64,000 nucleotides of DNA from Bacillus ndiopicus (GCF_000612805.1 NZ_HG964409.1:62001-126000); one strand, 5' to 3'; positions 53,346 to 62,442 are shown, numbered from the stretch's first letter. Notes: generated from the sequence alone by a model not told the origin. Translations and numbers: made by a program.

Positions 53346-53380
53346 AATGTTCGCCATTTGGTAATTTACCCGATTTCGGA
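53346..53380 (-). promoter_or_regulatory. Candidate PurBox pair upstream of guaC
   Basis: On the minus strand GGCGAACATT matches the core CGAACWWT of the PurR box; an inverted, weaker box (CCGAAATCGGGT) lies upstream with 17 nt between the central CG dinucleotides, the spacing seen for PurR box pairs. Confidence 0.4.
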
Positions 53381-53516
53381 ACAAATGTCAAAGAAAACAT
53401 CAAATGAAATTTCAATCAATGGGATTTTACTACACTCCTACTTCACTTAAATTCTAAAACAGGCACCTGATTTCTCGTTGAAGAAGGCATTTCTGTTCGT
53501 TTATACGATATAAATA

Positions 53517-53554
53517 AAAAGATAAAATTGCGAATTACTCGCAATTCTATCTTC
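53517..53554 (-). terminator. Intrinsic terminator of the YbjQ-like gene
   Basis: Minus strand GAAGATAGAATTGCGA / TCGCAATTTTATCTTT stem, loop about 5 nt, T-run. Confidence 0.7.
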
Positions 53555-53560
53555 AATTTT

Positions 53561-53875
53561 TTAACGGTATGTGATTGCTGTGCCGGTTGCAACGACCATC
53601 ATCATACCATCGCGTATTGTTTCGAAGTCTAAATCTACACCAACTACAGCATTTGCACCTAATTGCTTTGCTCGCTCTTTCATTTCCTCAATTGCAAGTT
53701 GTCTTCCTTCAGCTAGCTTTTCTTCATAGGCACTGCTACGCCCGCCGATGATATCCGTAACAGAAGCAAAAATGTCACGTACAACATTGGCTCCCATGAT
53801 CGCTTCACCTGTTACGATTCCATGATATGTTTCGATTGTTTTACCTTCAAGACTATTCGTTGTTGTTACTAACAT
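53561..53875 (-). CDS. YbjQ/UPF0145 family protein
   Basis: A 104-residue heavy-metal-binding-like domain protein: [67 protein letters not shown]. This is the conserved UPF0145 pattern, a pentameric fold of unknown role. Monocistronic between guaC and the CoxG-like gene. Confidence 0.9.
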   Translation of the reverse strand: MLVTTTNSLEGKTIETYHGIVTGEAIMGANVVRDIFASVTDIIGGRSSAYEEKLAEGRQLAIEEMKERAKQLGANAVVGVDLDFETIRDGMMMVVATGTAITYR

Positions 53876-53978
53876 CTAAAACGCCTCCATTTCATGTATT
53901 ACTATTAAATACGATTTTGCTACCAAAAGGTTTCCCCTTTAATTGTTAAAAAACACGTTATTTGCTACTATTGAAATG

Positions 53979-54120
53979 GATTTATCTTGATTCAGTGGAT
54001 GTACAAGCGCCCGTTCAGTCGAGATAAGCGTCCAGACGAATGTCACCGATAATGAAGAGTTTGCTCTTGCCAGCATGAAAAATCTGGATTCAAGTTAGCT
54101 AGGGCATAATAGATTGTTTG
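53979..54120 (+). repeat. Dispersed intergenic repeat, family A
   Basis: Blocks in order: TTATCTTGATTCAGTGGATG, GACGAATGTCACCGATAATG, AAGAGTTTGCTCTTGCCAG, GAAAAATCTGGATTCAAG, TTAGCTAGGGCATAATAGAT. Same order and orientation as at 44770, ending 13 bp before the CoxG-like gene start. Confidence 0.7.
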
Positions 54121-54132
54121 GGGGATTGGGAT

Positions 54133-54579
54133 ATGACGACAAGTGTTCATCAAGAAACAATTAACATTGGGAAAGAAGAGTTATGGAAGTTTATTCAAGA
54201 TAAAGAGCGTTGGGCGGTATTAATTCCGGGCTATTTGCATCATGAGCTACCTTCTATACAGCAAATGATTTGGGTGTTTCAAGGGGATTTTGGTATTATA
54301 CAAAAGGCAGTAAAGCTACAATTGGACGAAATAACAAGTGTGGAAAATGAAAAATTAGCATTTAATTTAGTTGGTTTATCTGACAATATTAATGGTAGCG
54401 GTTATTTTGAAATGATGCCATCTAATGATGGTAGTTATTTATTAACGGGTAGTTTAACAATGACAGCTGGTGGTTTTTTAGCGGCGATGATAAATCCTGT
54501 GCTGGAAGGCTTTGTGCCAAAAACAGTAGAGGCACTTGTTCAGTCGATGGCACAAGAAGCGAGTAAAGTAAACAATTAA
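54133..54579 (+). CDS. SRPBCC/CoxG-like protein
   Basis: A 148-residue START-like (SRPBCC) domain protein of the carbon monoxide dehydrogenase subunit G-like group: ELWKFIQDKERWAVLIPGY at the start, VENEKLAFNLVGLSDNINGSG in the middle, and a C-terminal helix VLEGFVPKTVEALVQSMAQE. Such domains bind hydrophobic ligands. No CO dehydrogenase genes are present, so a CO role is not implied. ATG 54133 after GGGGGA is chosen over 54118. Confidence 0.8.
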   Translation: MTTSVHQETINIGKEELWKFIQDKERWAVLIPGYLHHELPSIQQMIWVFQGDFGIIQKAVKLQLDEITSVENEKLAFNLVGLSDNINGSGYFEMMPSNDGSYLLTGSLTMTAGGFLAAMINPVLEGFVPKTVEALVQSMAQEASKVNN

Positions 54580-54681
54580 TACGAAACTGTAAGTTGGGGA
54601 TAGTGCAAAAAATTGTTACTGACGCGTGCTTTCGCGAAAGAAAACAATTGCGACTACAGGTTTTAGCAAATATTCAAAACA

Positions 54682-54730
54682 GAGGGTGTCAGGAAAGGTT
54701 TTATTATTTCCGATAGCCCTTGTTTTGTTA
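54682..54730 (+). terminator. Probable intrinsic terminator
   Basis: AGGGTGTCAGGAAA paired with TTTCCGATAGCCCT (wobble and one bulge), followed by TGTTTTGTT. Located between the CoxG-like and methyltransferase genes. Confidence 0.5.
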
Positions 54731-54748
54731 TGAAAGGAGGTCAATGTT

Positions 54749-55351
54749 ATGAAAGAGCATGATTATGAAAAATTACTACGAATTGATACTGCTGGTTTTC
54801 AATATGGATTTCCGAAGTTAGCACATTATCATCGTTATGAACCTACCCCTTATGCTGGACTTGAGCAACTTTTTGCGGAATATACACTGCCAGATAACGC
54901 TACATTTGTAGATATTGGCTGTGGTAAGGGACGTGTGCCTCTTTATATACATTATCGCTTTCATATTCCAGTTGTAGGTATCGAGATGGATGAAAAGTTC
55001 TTTATTGAAGCACAGCATAATAAAGAAACTTATTTAGAAAAGGCAAAGAAAAAGCATGTGCCTATTACTTTTCTCCATATGCTAGCAGAGCAATATAGAG
55101 TAACAAAAGAGGATAATGTTTTTTTCTTTTTTAATCCTTTTTCTATCGAGATTTTCCGCAAAGTTGTAGCAAAAATACTACACTCATTTGAATATAACCC
55201 AAGAAATATACATATTATTTTATACTATCCAGCAATTGATTACTTATTTTATCTTGAGCAAGAGACACCTTTTACACTACGTAAAGAAGTGCGTTTAAAA
55301 GGAGAATCGAATGCTAACGAACGTATATGTGTGTATACTTTATTATTTTAA
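54749..55351 (+). CDS. Class I SAM-dependent methyltransferase
   Basis: A 200-residue enzyme with motif I TFVDIGCGKGRVPLYIHYRF (about 52-71) and VVGIEMDEKFFIEA as the ribose-binding acidic strand end. The NVFFFFNPFS segment takes the place of motif IV (NPF instead of an N/D-PPY), typical of a Firmicutes family annotated only as SAM-dependent methyltransferase. GAAAGGAGG upstream. Substrate unknown. Monocistronic. Confidence 0.82.
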   Translation: MKEHDYEKLLRIDTAGFQYGFPKLAHYHRYEPTPYAGLEQLFAEYTLPDNATFVDIGCGKGRVPLYIHYRFHIPVVGIEMDEKFFIEAQHNKETYLEKAKKKHVPITFLHMLAEQYRVTKEDNVFFFFNPFSIEIFRKVVAKILHSFEYNPRNIHIILYYPAIDYLFYLEQETPFTLRKEVRLKGESNANERICVYTLLF

Positions 55352-55362
55352 TAGATGTGCTT

Positions 55363-55386
55363 CTACGATGGCAGTAGCTATCGTAG
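55363..55386 (+). terminator. Short hairpin after the methyltransferase
   Basis: CTACGAT / ATCGTAG 7-bp stem, 10-nt loop, 12 bp after the stop. No T-run, so termination is doubtful. Confidence 0.35.
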
Positions 55387-55533
55387 GAGTTCTGGACTAT
55401 GAATCTTGAGCGAACTCAAAACCTAAAATATTAAAAAGATATAGACACGATAGTAAAATTAAAGTAAAATATGGGAGTTTAAAATATCTGAATACTCACT
55501 CTAACTAGATATTTCGGAATATTTAAAATTATA

Positions 55534-55574
55534 TTGTGCAGGACGAATGTTTTATGTATAATTATCTGAAAATA
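55534..55574 (+). promoter_or_regulatory. liv operon promoter with CodY-like box
   Basis: TTGTGC (55534-55539), 17 nt, TATAAT (55557-55562). AATTATCTGAAAATA at 55560-55574 matches the CodY consensus AATTTTCWGAAAATT at 13 of 15 positions and overlaps the -10 and start site. Two weaker CodY-like sequences (ATATTTCGGAATATT and AAATATCTGAATACT) lie upstream at about 55480-55525. Confidence 0.65.
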
Positions 55575-55615
55575 CTAAAACATTAGAAAATTGATTGAAA
55601 GGGTGTTTTATAATT

Positions 55616-56842
55616 ATGAAACATTATAAATTAAAGAAATTTGCTTCTCTATTTTTAGCAACGTCAGTTTTAGCTGGCGCATTGGCAGGCTGTGGTACTG
55701 ATTCGGGTGGTGGTTCATCGTCAAATGGTGGTTCATCAAGTGGCGGAGGGAATTCTGCTTCAGGCGATACAATAAAAATTGGAGCTAACCTTGAATTATC
55801 TGGAGCGGTAGCAACGTATGGTTTATCTATTGCTGATGGCGCAACATTGGCGATGGAAGAAATTAACGCGAGCGGCGGCATTAATGGCAAAAAAATCGAA
55901 TTAATCAAAGTGGATAATAAATCAGAAAATGCTGAAGCGGTGTCTGCAGCAATTAGATTAGCGGAGCAAGAAAAGGTTGTGGCCATGATTGGACCAGCGA
56001 CATCAGGGAACTCTGTAGCAACAGTTCAAATAGCGAATCAACATAAAATTCCTATGGTAACAGCATCAGGAACGGCACCGAACGTAACGGAAAACGCAGA
56101 TGGAACAATCAATGAATATGCATTCCGCACATGCTTTATTGATCCGTTCCAAGGTACTGTAGCAGCAAACTTTGCGACAAATGAGCTTGGAGCAAAAAAT
56201 GTAGCTATTTATGCTGATAATGCATCTGATTATGCGAAAGGCTTGGCTGCATCGTTTAAAGAAACAGTTGAGAAAAATGGCGGTAAAGTAGTTATTGAAC
56301 AAGCCTATGTAGCAAAAGACGTAGACTTCAAATCAACATTAACAAATATTAAAGGGGCAAACCCAGATTTCATTTTTATCCCAGGTTACTATGAAGAAGT
56401 AGGTTTAATTGTTAAACAAGCACGTGAGTTAGGTATTACAGCGCCATTAATGGGGGCTGATGGATGGGATTCTCCGACTTTAATTGACTTAGCAGGGAAA
56501 GACGCATTAAATAACACGTTCATTACAAATCACTATTCATCTGAAGATCCAGATGAGACAATTCAAAAGTTTGTAAAGGCATTCGAAACGAAATACAACC
56601 AAGCACCAAATGCCTTCCATGCTTTAGGATATGACACTGTTTACTACTTGAAAGACGCAATTGAACGTGCCGGAGATAATGTTACAGGTGAAACAATTAA
56701 AAATATGCTAGCGGAAACAAAAGATTTAAGCTTAGTGACAGGTAAATTTACAGTAGATGAAAAACACAACCCAGTTAAATCAGCAACAGTTCTTGAATTC
56801 AAAGACGGCAACCAAGTGTTCAACTCTAAAGTGAATCCTTAA
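55616..56842 (+). CDS. Branched-chain amino acid ABC transporter substrate-binding lipoprotein (LivJ-like)
   Basis: A 408-residue lipoprotein: lipobox GALAGC (Cys26), a Gly/Ser-rich tether to about residue 55, then a type I periplasmic-binding fold (IKIGANLELSGAVATYGLSIADGATLAMEEINASGGINGKKIELI). Hinge and ligand segments such as GPATSGNSVA, ASGTAPNVTE and DGWDSPTLIDLAG are those of Leu/Ile/Val receptors. The promoter carries a CodY-like box. Two hairpins separate it from livH, consistent with higher expression of the binding protein. Confidence 0.9.
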   Translation: MKHYKLKKFASLFLATSVLAGALAGCGTDSGGGSSSNGGSSSGGGNSASGDTIKIGANLELSGAVATYGLSIADGATLAMEEINASGGINGKKIELIKVDNKSENAEAVSAAIRLAEQEKVVAMIGPATSGNSVATVQIANQHKIPMVTASGTAPNVTENADGTINEYAFRTCFIDPFQGTVAANFATNELGAKNVAIYADNASDYAKGLAASFKETVEKNGGKVVIEQAYVAKDVDFKSTLTNIKGANPDFIFIPGYYEEVGLIVKQARELGITAPLMGADGWDSPTLIDLAGKDALNNTFITNHYSSEDPDETIQKFVKAFETKYNQAPNAFHALGYDTVYYLKDAIERAGDNVTGETIKNMLAETKDLSLVTGKFTVDEKHNPVKSATVLEFKDGNQVFNSKVNP

Positions 56843-56859
56843 TCGTTAAGTGACTCAGT

Positions 56860-57013
56860 GGGCTGTTTGAAAAGTGAGCTAATGCGCCACTTTCCAGACA
56901 GCCATTTTTTAAGAGGTTTAAAGAGCCTCTTCGCTACAATCTAAAACAAATAAGTAAAACTTGATTTCGGACTGTTTGGAAGTGATTTTAGACTTTTCCG
57001 ACAGTCCCTTTTA
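56860..57013 (+). terminator. Two tandem hairpins between livJ and livH (partial terminators)
   Basis: First: GGCTGT...AAAGTG / CACTTT...ACAGCC followed by ATTTTTT (56861-56910). Second: GGACTGTTTGGAAGT / ACTTTTCCGACAGTCC followed by CTTTTA (56969-57013). They are related in sequence. They likely reduce read-through into livHMGF. Confidence 0.65.
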
Positions 57014-57057
57014 CTGTCAATTTGGTTGTCGAAGCCAAAATCAAAGGAGTGAGAATA

Positions 57058-57933
57058 ATGGAATGGATACAGCAACTCGTAAATGGAATTTCACTCGGTA
57101 GTATTTACGCGCTCATCGCTCTTGGTTATACGATGGTATACGGCATTATTAAATTAATTAACTTTGCGCATGGTGATGTTTTCATGCTTGGTGCTTTTAT
57201 CGGGTTTTTTGCGATTGCAAGATGGGATATGCACTTTATCCCAGCGCTACTAATGGCGATGATTTTATGTGCGGTGATAGGGGTCATCATTGAAAGGGTC
57301 GCTTATAAGCGTCTACGTAATGCAACACGTATTGCAGCATTAATTACTGCAATTGGGGTGTCATTATTAATTGAGTATACGGTTATCTTCTTCCGTGGGG
57401 CAGCACCTGAGGCATACCCAACTATTTTTGAAAACCCGTCATTCAATGTTTTCGGAGTACAAATTGACACAAGATCAATTTTTATTTTAACGGTATCCAT
57501 CGTTTTAATGATGTTATTACAATTTATTGTGCATCGTACGAAAATTGGTAAGGCGATGCGTGCAGTTTCACATGACGCAGATGCAGCACGTTTAATGGGA
57601 ATTAATGTAGATAATACAATTTCAGCAACGTTTGCGATTGGTTCAGCGTTGGCTGGAGCTGCAGGGGTTATTTTCGGTATTTACTATACGCGAATTGATC
57701 CATTAATGGGGGTATTACCTGGCTTGAAGGCGTTCGTTGCAGCAGTTTTAGGTGGTATTGGTATTATTCCAGGTGCGATGGCTGGTGGTCTTGTACTAGG
57801 TGTGGTAGAAACGGTAGTTAGTGCGTTAGGCTTTTCATTGTGGCGCGATGCAGCAGCGTTCGTTATTTTAATCTTAATTCTAATTTTACGACCAGCGGGT
57901 ATTTTTGGTAAAAATGCTCGTGAGAAAGTGTAG
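57058..57933 (+). CDS. livH: Branched-chain amino acid ABC permease LivH
   Basis: A 291-residue permease with about eight membrane helices. Signature: NGISLGSIYALIALGYTMVYGIIKLINFAHGDVFMLGAF at the N-terminus, AMRAVSHDADAARLMGINVD (coupling loop) and VLPGLKAFVAAVLGGIGIIPGAMAGG. ATG 57058 with AAAGGAG 8 nt upstream is chosen over 57022. First gene of livHMGF, tightly packed with livM. Confidence 0.93.
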   Translation: MEWIQQLVNGISLGSIYALIALGYTMVYGIIKLINFAHGDVFMLGAFIGFFAIARWDMHFIPALLMAMILCAVIGVIIERVAYKRLRNATRIAALITAIGVSLLIEYTVIFFRGAAPEAYPTIFENPSFNVFGVQIDTRSIFILTVSIVLMMLLQFIVHRTKIGKAMRAVSHDADAARLMGINVDNTISATFAIGSALAGAAGVIFGIYYTRIDPLMGVLPGLKAFVAAVLGGIGIIPGAMAGGLVLGVVETVVSALGFSLWRDAAAFVILILILILRPAGIFGKNAREKV

Positions 57934-57943
57934 GTGAGCAAGG

Positions 57944-58882
57944 ATGAAAAAGTCTAAAGTTTTTTGGGGCTATGCAATCATAGCGCTAGTGCTTTATGCA
58001 GTCGTGCAAACTCTCATTTCTTTCGGCATGGTCAATACGCATTATCAAAATATGCTTATTACAATGTGTATTAACGTGATGCTAGCGGTTAGCTTACATC
58101 TTGTAATTGGTGTAACAGGGCAGTTTTCTATTGGGCACGCAGGATTTTTGGCAGTGGGTGCTTATATATCAGCTATTTGTACGATGAAGCTGGGTATGCC
58201 GTTTTCGATGGCAATTTTAGCTGGGGCAGTTGTCGCGATGCTAGCAGGGCTATTAGTTGGTATTCCTTCTTTACGTTTAAGAGGTGATTATTTAGCAATT
58301 GCTACACTGGGCTTTGCTGAGATTATTCGCATTGTCTTCTTAAATATCGATTATGTTGGTGGGGCAGCGGGGATGCAAGTAACGCATCAATCGACTTGGA
58401 CATATGCCTTTGTTGGTACTGCTATTACAATTTTAATCATTTCAAACTTTACAAATTCCCGTCATGGGCGGGCATGTATTGCTATACGTGAGGATGAAAT
58501 TGCAGCAGATGCAATGGGGATTAATACTACTTATTATAAAGTAGCTGCATTTGCAGTAGGATCGTTCTTTGCTGGCGTAGCAGGTGCAATCTATGCGCAT
58601 AATTTCTATATTATTCAACCGACAGCATTCGGATTTTTAAAATCATTTGATATTTTAATTTTAGTTGTGCTTGGTGGATTAGGTAGTCTTTCTGGGGCAG
58701 TGCTTGCAGCTATTTTCTTAACATTCGTATCAACATACTTACAGGCGTTTCCAGAGACGCGTATGATTATTTATTCACTTGTTTTAATTTTAGTTATGCT
58801 GTATCGCCCAACAGGTTTACTAGGGACAAAAGAAATTACAGACTTATTCAAATTCAGAAAAAAAGGAGGTACTAAAGTATGA
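57944..58882 (+). CDS. livM: Branched-chain amino acid ABC permease LivM
   Basis: A 312-residue permease: MLAVSLHLVIGVTGQFSIGHAGFLAVGAYISA, the coupling loop GRACIAIREDEIAADAMGINTTYYK, and FLKSFDILILVVLGGLGSLSGAVLAA. Pairs with LivH to form the membrane channel. It starts 10 bp after livH and overlaps livG by 4 bases (ATGA). Confidence 0.93.
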   Translation: MKKSKVFWGYAIIALVLYAVVQTLISFGMVNTHYQNMLITMCINVMLAVSLHLVIGVTGQFSIGHAGFLAVGAYISAICTMKLGMPFSMAILAGAVVAMLAGLLVGIPSLRLRGDYLAIATLGFAEIIRIVFLNIDYVGGAAGMQVTHQSTWTYAFVGTAITILIISNFTNSRHGRACIAIREDEIAADAMGINTTYYKVAAFAVGSFFAGVAGAIYAHNFYIIQPTAFGFLKSFDILILVVLGGLGSLSGAVLAAIFLTFVSTYLQAFPETRMIIYSLVLILVMLYRPTGLLGTKEITDLFKFRKKGGTKV

Positions 58883-59652
58883 GTACACTTCTTAAAGTCG
58901 ATAGCTTAGGTATTCAATTTGGCGGTTTAAAGGCCGTACAAAATGTCAATATGTATATGGAAAATGGGGAGCTCATTGGTTTAATTGGACCAAATGGTGC
59001 AGGTAAAACGACGACATTCAATATGTTGACAGGTGTGTATGCGCCAACGGAAGGAACAATTACGTTTGCTGGTAAGCAAATTCAAGGGTTGGATCCATAC
59101 AAAGTAACACGAGGTGGTATTAGCCGTACATTCCAAAATATTCGTTTATTTAAAGAGTTATCGGTATTAGATAACGTAAAGGTAGCAAACCACTCTTTAG
59201 CAAATCATAACATTCTATCTTCTATTTTCAGACTACCAAAGCATTTTTCTGGTGAAGCAAAAATGGAGGAGGAATCGCTCGCTTTTTTAAAAATTTTTGG
59301 TTTAGATGTGTATAAGGATGAGTTATCAAAAAACTTGCCGTACGGGATGCAGCGTCGCTTAGAAATTGCACGTGCGCTTGCAGCAGGACCGAAGCTCTTG
59401 TTGCTAGATGAGCCAGCAGCAGGGATGAATCCACAAGAAACGAAAGAATTAATGGATCTTATTGCATTTATCCGTAAAGAATTTGATTTAACAATTTTAC
59501 TTATTGAGCATGATATGAATTTAGTTATGGGGATTTGTGAGCGCATTTATGTGCTTGACCATGGACAGCTAATAGCTGAGGGAACACCAGCAGAAATTCG
59601 TTCAAATCCAAAGGTTATTGAGGCGTATTTAGGAGAGGAGGTAGCGGACTAA
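58879..59652 (+). CDS. livG: Branched-chain amino acid ABC ATPase LivG
   Basis: A 257-residue ATPase: Walker A GPNGAGKTTTFN, signature replaced by the LivG-type LPYGMQRRLEIARAL, Walker B LLLLDEPAAGMN, switch His in LLIEHDMN. AAAGGAGG precedes the ATG, which overlaps the livM stop. Ends TAATG, shared with livF. Confidence 0.94.
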   Translation: MSTLLKVDSLGIQFGGLKAVQNVNMYMENGELIGLIGPNGAGKTTTFNMLTGVYAPTEGTITFAGKQIQGLDPYKVTRGGISRTFQNIRLFKELSVLDNVKVANHSLANHNILSSIFRLPKHFSGEAKMEEESLAFLKIFGLDVYKDELSKNLPYGMQRRLEIARALAAGPKLLLLDEPAAGMNPQETKELMDLIAFIRKEFDLTILLIEHDMNLVMGICERIYVLDHGQLIAEGTPAEIRSNPKVIEAYLGEEVAD

Positions 59653-60359
59653 TGCTGAAGGTAAATGATATCGATGTATACTATGGTAATATTCAAGCAT
59701 TGAAGGGCCTTTCCTTAGAAGTAAATGAGGGTGAGATTGTAACGTTAATTGGTGCAAATGGTGCAGGGAAAAGTACGTTACTAAAGACATTATCAGGCTT
59801 ACTTAAGCCGAAAAGAGGTTCTATTGAATATTTAGGTTCAGCTATTGATGGCAAGGCAGCACAGTCAATTGTAAAGGCAGGGATTTCCCATGTGCCAGAG
59901 GGGCGCCGTGTATTTGCCAATATGACAGTAGAAGAAAACTTAGAGCTGGGTGCTTATTTGAGGAAAGACCGAGAAGGTATTAAAAAAGATATGGAACACG
60001 TTTATGAGCTGTTCCCACGCCTTTTTGAGCGTCACAAACAGCTATCTGGCACACTATCAGGCGGTGAGCAACAAATGCTTGCGATGGGGCGTGCCTTAAT
60101 GGCGAAACCCAAATTAATTTTAATGGATGAGCCTTCAATGGGACTTGCGCCATTAATGGTAAAAAATATTTTTAACATTATTGAAATGGTGAATAAAGAG
60201 GGCGTGACAGTTTTATTAGTAGAGCAAAACGCGAACATGGCACTTTCCGTTGCCCACAGAGCCTATGTGCTAGAAACCGGTAAAATTGTGCTATCAGGCT
60301 CAGCGAAGGAATTACAAGAGAGCGATGAGGTAAAAGCAGCTTATCTTGGTGGTTTATAA
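59652..60359 (+). CDS. livF: Branched-chain amino acid ABC ATPase LivF
   Basis: A 235-residue ATPase: Walker A GANGAGKSTLLK, signature LSGGEQQMLAMGRALM, Walker B LILMDEPSMGLAP, and the switch position occupied by Gln in VLLVEQNAN, as is usual for LivF. The start overlaps livG by one base. Last gene of the operon, followed by a terminator. Confidence 0.94.
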   Translation: MLKVNDIDVYYGNIQALKGLSLEVNEGEIVTLIGANGAGKSTLLKTLSGLLKPKRGSIEYLGSAIDGKAAQSIVKAGISHVPEGRRVFANMTVEENLELGAYLRKDREGIKKDMEHVYELFPRLFERHKQLSGTLSGGEQQMLAMGRALMAKPKLILMDEPSMGLAPLMVKNIFNIIEMVNKEGVTVLLVEQNANMALSVAHRAYVLETGKIVLSGSAKELQESDEVKAAYLGGL

Positions 60360-60363
60360 TGAT

Positions 60364-60402
60364 AAAGGGTTGTCTTGCACAGTTTGCAAGACAGCCCTTT
60401 TT
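60364..60402 (+). terminator. Intrinsic terminator of the liv operon
   Basis: AAAGGGTTGTCTTGCA / TGCAAGACAGCCCTTT stem (one T-G pair), 6-nt loop, TTTTTT. Confidence 0.88.
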
Positions 60403-60435
60403 TCGTTAATGTAGATAACAGAGGAGTGATTATAC

Positions 60436-60933
60436 ATGACACAGTCAGCACAGTTTTACATTGAGCAATTACAGCTAGAGGCTCATCCAGAGGGTGGTTA
60501 CTATAAATCAAGCTTTCGCGCTAATGATAAAATGGCTACGCGCGATGTTTTGCGACCAATATATACGAGTATTTATTTTTTATTGCGTTCACAGGATATT
60601 TCCCACCTTCATCGTTTACAGTCAGATGAATTATGGTACTACCATGCAGGTAGTCCGCTCACTGTGCATATGATTCACCCAGATGGTACTTATGAGGCAA
60701 AGAAGCTTGGACTAAATATTGCAGCAGGGGAAGCACCACAAATTTTAGTGCCGAAGCATACGATTTTTGGTTCATCTGTTGATGATGCGGATACATTCAG
60801 TTTAGTTGGTTGTATGGTTGCACCAGGCTTCGATTTTACAGATTTTGAGTTGTTTACACAGGATGAGTTATTAGCTGATTATCCACAACATGAGGTAGTT
60901 ATTCGCAAGATGGCATATGCAGAGTTGAAATAG
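60436..60933 (+). CDS. DUF985-type cupin protein
   Basis: A 165-residue single-domain cupin. Markers: EAHPEGGYYKSSFRA, TSIYFLLRSQDISHLHRLQSDELWYYHAGSPLTVHMI (metal-ligand His and Glu in HLHRLQSDE) and APGFDFTDFEL. Some DUF985 proteins bind sugar derivatives or act as epimerase-like enzymes; no activity can be assigned here. Monocistronic with a strong terminator. Confidence 0.87.
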   Translation: MTQSAQFYIEQLQLEAHPEGGYYKSSFRANDKMATRDVLRPIYTSIYFLLRSQDISHLHRLQSDELWYYHAGSPLTVHMIHPDGTYEAKKLGLNIAAGEAPQILVPKHTIFGSSVDDADTFSLVGCMVAPGFDFTDFELFTQDELLADYPQHEVVIRKMAYAELK

Positions 60934-60949
60934 TCATAAAAAGTAAAAT

Positions 60950-60994
60950 AAGCGCAAACAATCAACGTTTTTCAATGGATTGTTTGCGCTTTTT
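60950..60994 (+). terminator. Bidirectional intrinsic terminator
   Basis: Perfect 14-bp stem AAGCGCAAACAATC / GATTGTTTGCGCTT, loop 14 nt, TTTTT. Lies between convergent genes. Confidence 0.88.
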
Positions 60995-60998
60995 AAGG

Positions 60999-61721
60999 CT
61001 ACCAATCTATAGACTCGGGGTACTTCAAAGAGATTTGTAATTCATGTAAGGCATGTTTTGTTTCTTTAGCTGCCTGCATTAACTGATTTAATAAGAAGTG
61101 ATAATCCTCACCTTCAACGACTAAACGGATAGCAAATGCAGAAAGGTGCGCTGCTCGTTCCTCCTGTGATAAGGACAGATACTCGATATTAAGCACATCA
61201 ACATATTGCGTTGCATAGCGAAAATAGGCAGGTGTTTTTTCAGCAAGAACATGTAGGAAAACGGCGTAATGTTCATCGCCAATCAGCTCTTGTAAACTTT
61301 CTGCAACGAGCGCTTGAAAGCTACGTACTGTTGCAATGTGTTGGTTCCATAATGAATTGTCTACTAGCTCTTGATGAAGATGGATAAAATCATTACATGC
61401 AATGGCTGTAAACAATAACTCTGGCCATAAAATATCAGTTGCAAAGTAAATGTTTTTTTCAGGCATCACCATTTTTTGCTTCGTTTGTATACCTCGATTA
61501 ACACCGTTTGCGATATATTCGATATGTTGCTCGCCTGTAGCTGCTTGACGTAGCTTATAGCACACATTTAAAATGCGATTGCGAGCACCTTGATAGTCGT
61601 AGTAGCGCTTTGCATCACCTGTAATATGATAGATTGCATTAATTAGTTGATCAATATCCCAATAGTCGCCACTGATACGGGCGCCTGTTAGTAGTTTTGT
61701 TGGTTGAATTGTGAGCATCAT
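60999..61721 (-). CDS. Conserved hypothetical protein (possibly DUF6904)
   Basis: A 240-residue soluble, mostly helical protein. The N-terminus MLTIQPTKLLTGARISGDYWDIDQLINAIYHITGD and the VNRGIQTKQKMVMPEKNIYFATDILWPELLFTAIACNDFI block look conserved; I associate them with DUF6904 from memory, not firmly. No catalytic motif is visible. It is 19 bp downstream of the pseudouridine synthase gene and probably cotranscribed with it. Confidence 0.65.
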   Translation of the reverse strand: MMLTIQPTKLLTGARISGDYWDIDQLINAIYHITGDAKRYYDYQGARNRILNVCYKLRQAATGEQHIEYIANGVNRGIQTKQKMVMPEKNIYFATDILWPELLFTAIACNDFIHLHQELVDNSLWNQHIATVRSFQALVAESLQELIGDEHYAVFLHVLAEKTPAYFRYATQYVDVLNIEYLSLSQEERAAHLSAFAIRLVVEGEDYHFLLNQLMQAAKETKHALHELQISLKYPESIDW

Positions 61722-61740
61722 CTCGCCCCCTAGATTTGTG

Positions 61741-62442
61741 CTACGATTGTTTATAGTTTAGATGCTTAAATAACTCCTGTAGTTCTTGCTTTGTTAAATC
61801 TCGCCACTGACCGACTTTTAAGTTGCCTAAGTGAATATTCATAATGCGAATGCGTTGAAGTCGCTTTACAGAGTAGCCAAGCGCTGAACACATGCGTCGA
61901 ATTTGACGATTCAAACCTTGCTCTAAAATAATTTTGAAAACATTGCTCGATATTTTTTCTACGCGACAAGGTAATGTTGTTGTATCTAAAATATCTACAC
62001 CAGAGGCCATTTTTTGCAAAAATTTATCAGTAACAGGTTTATCAACTTGGACGATATATTCTTTTTCATGATGGTGCTCAGCACGTAAAATTTCATTTAC
62101 GATATCTCCATCATTCGTTAAAAGTAACAAGCCTTCTGAATCTTTATCTAAACGTCCAATATGGAATATACGCAATGGGTGATTTACGAAGTCCACTACA
62201 TTGCCTTTAATATGTTTTTCTGTTGTGCTCGTAATGCCAACAGGTTTATTCAGTGCAATGTAAACAAGCTGCTCTTCCTTCGAAACTGGCTGACCATCTA
62301 CACAGACGATATCGCCCTCTTGTACTTTACTGCCAATTGTAGCAAGCTCCCCGTTAATTGTAATTCGACCTTCCTCAATCCATTTATCTGCACCACGACG
62401 TGACACCGCCCCAGTTTCTGCTAGAAATTTATTAATACGCAT
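61741..62442 (-). CDS. RluF/RsuA-family pseudouridine synthase
   Basis: A 233-residue enzyme that isomerises uridine in ribosomal RNA. N-terminal S4 RNA-binding domain (MRINKFLAETGAVSRRGADKWIEEGRITING, residues 1-50), then the catalytic domain with nucleophile Asp99 in GRLDKDSEGLLLLTNDGD and the family block LEQGLNRQIRRMCSALGY. The sequence is closest to RluF (23S U2604 in E. coli), but the exact site in this organism is unproven. Upstream gene of a two-gene unit. Confidence 0.88.
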   Translation of the reverse strand: MRINKFLAETGAVSRRGADKWIEEGRITINGELATIGSKVQEGDIVCVDGQPVSKEEQLVYIALNKPVGITSTTEKHIKGNVVDFVNHPLRIFHIGRLDKDSEGLLLLTNDGDIVNEILRAEHHHEKEYIVQVDKPVTDKFLQKMASGVDILDTTTLPCRVEKISSNVFKIILEQGLNRQIRRMCSALGYSVKRLQRIRIMNIHLGNLKVGQWRDLTKQELQELFKHLNYKQS

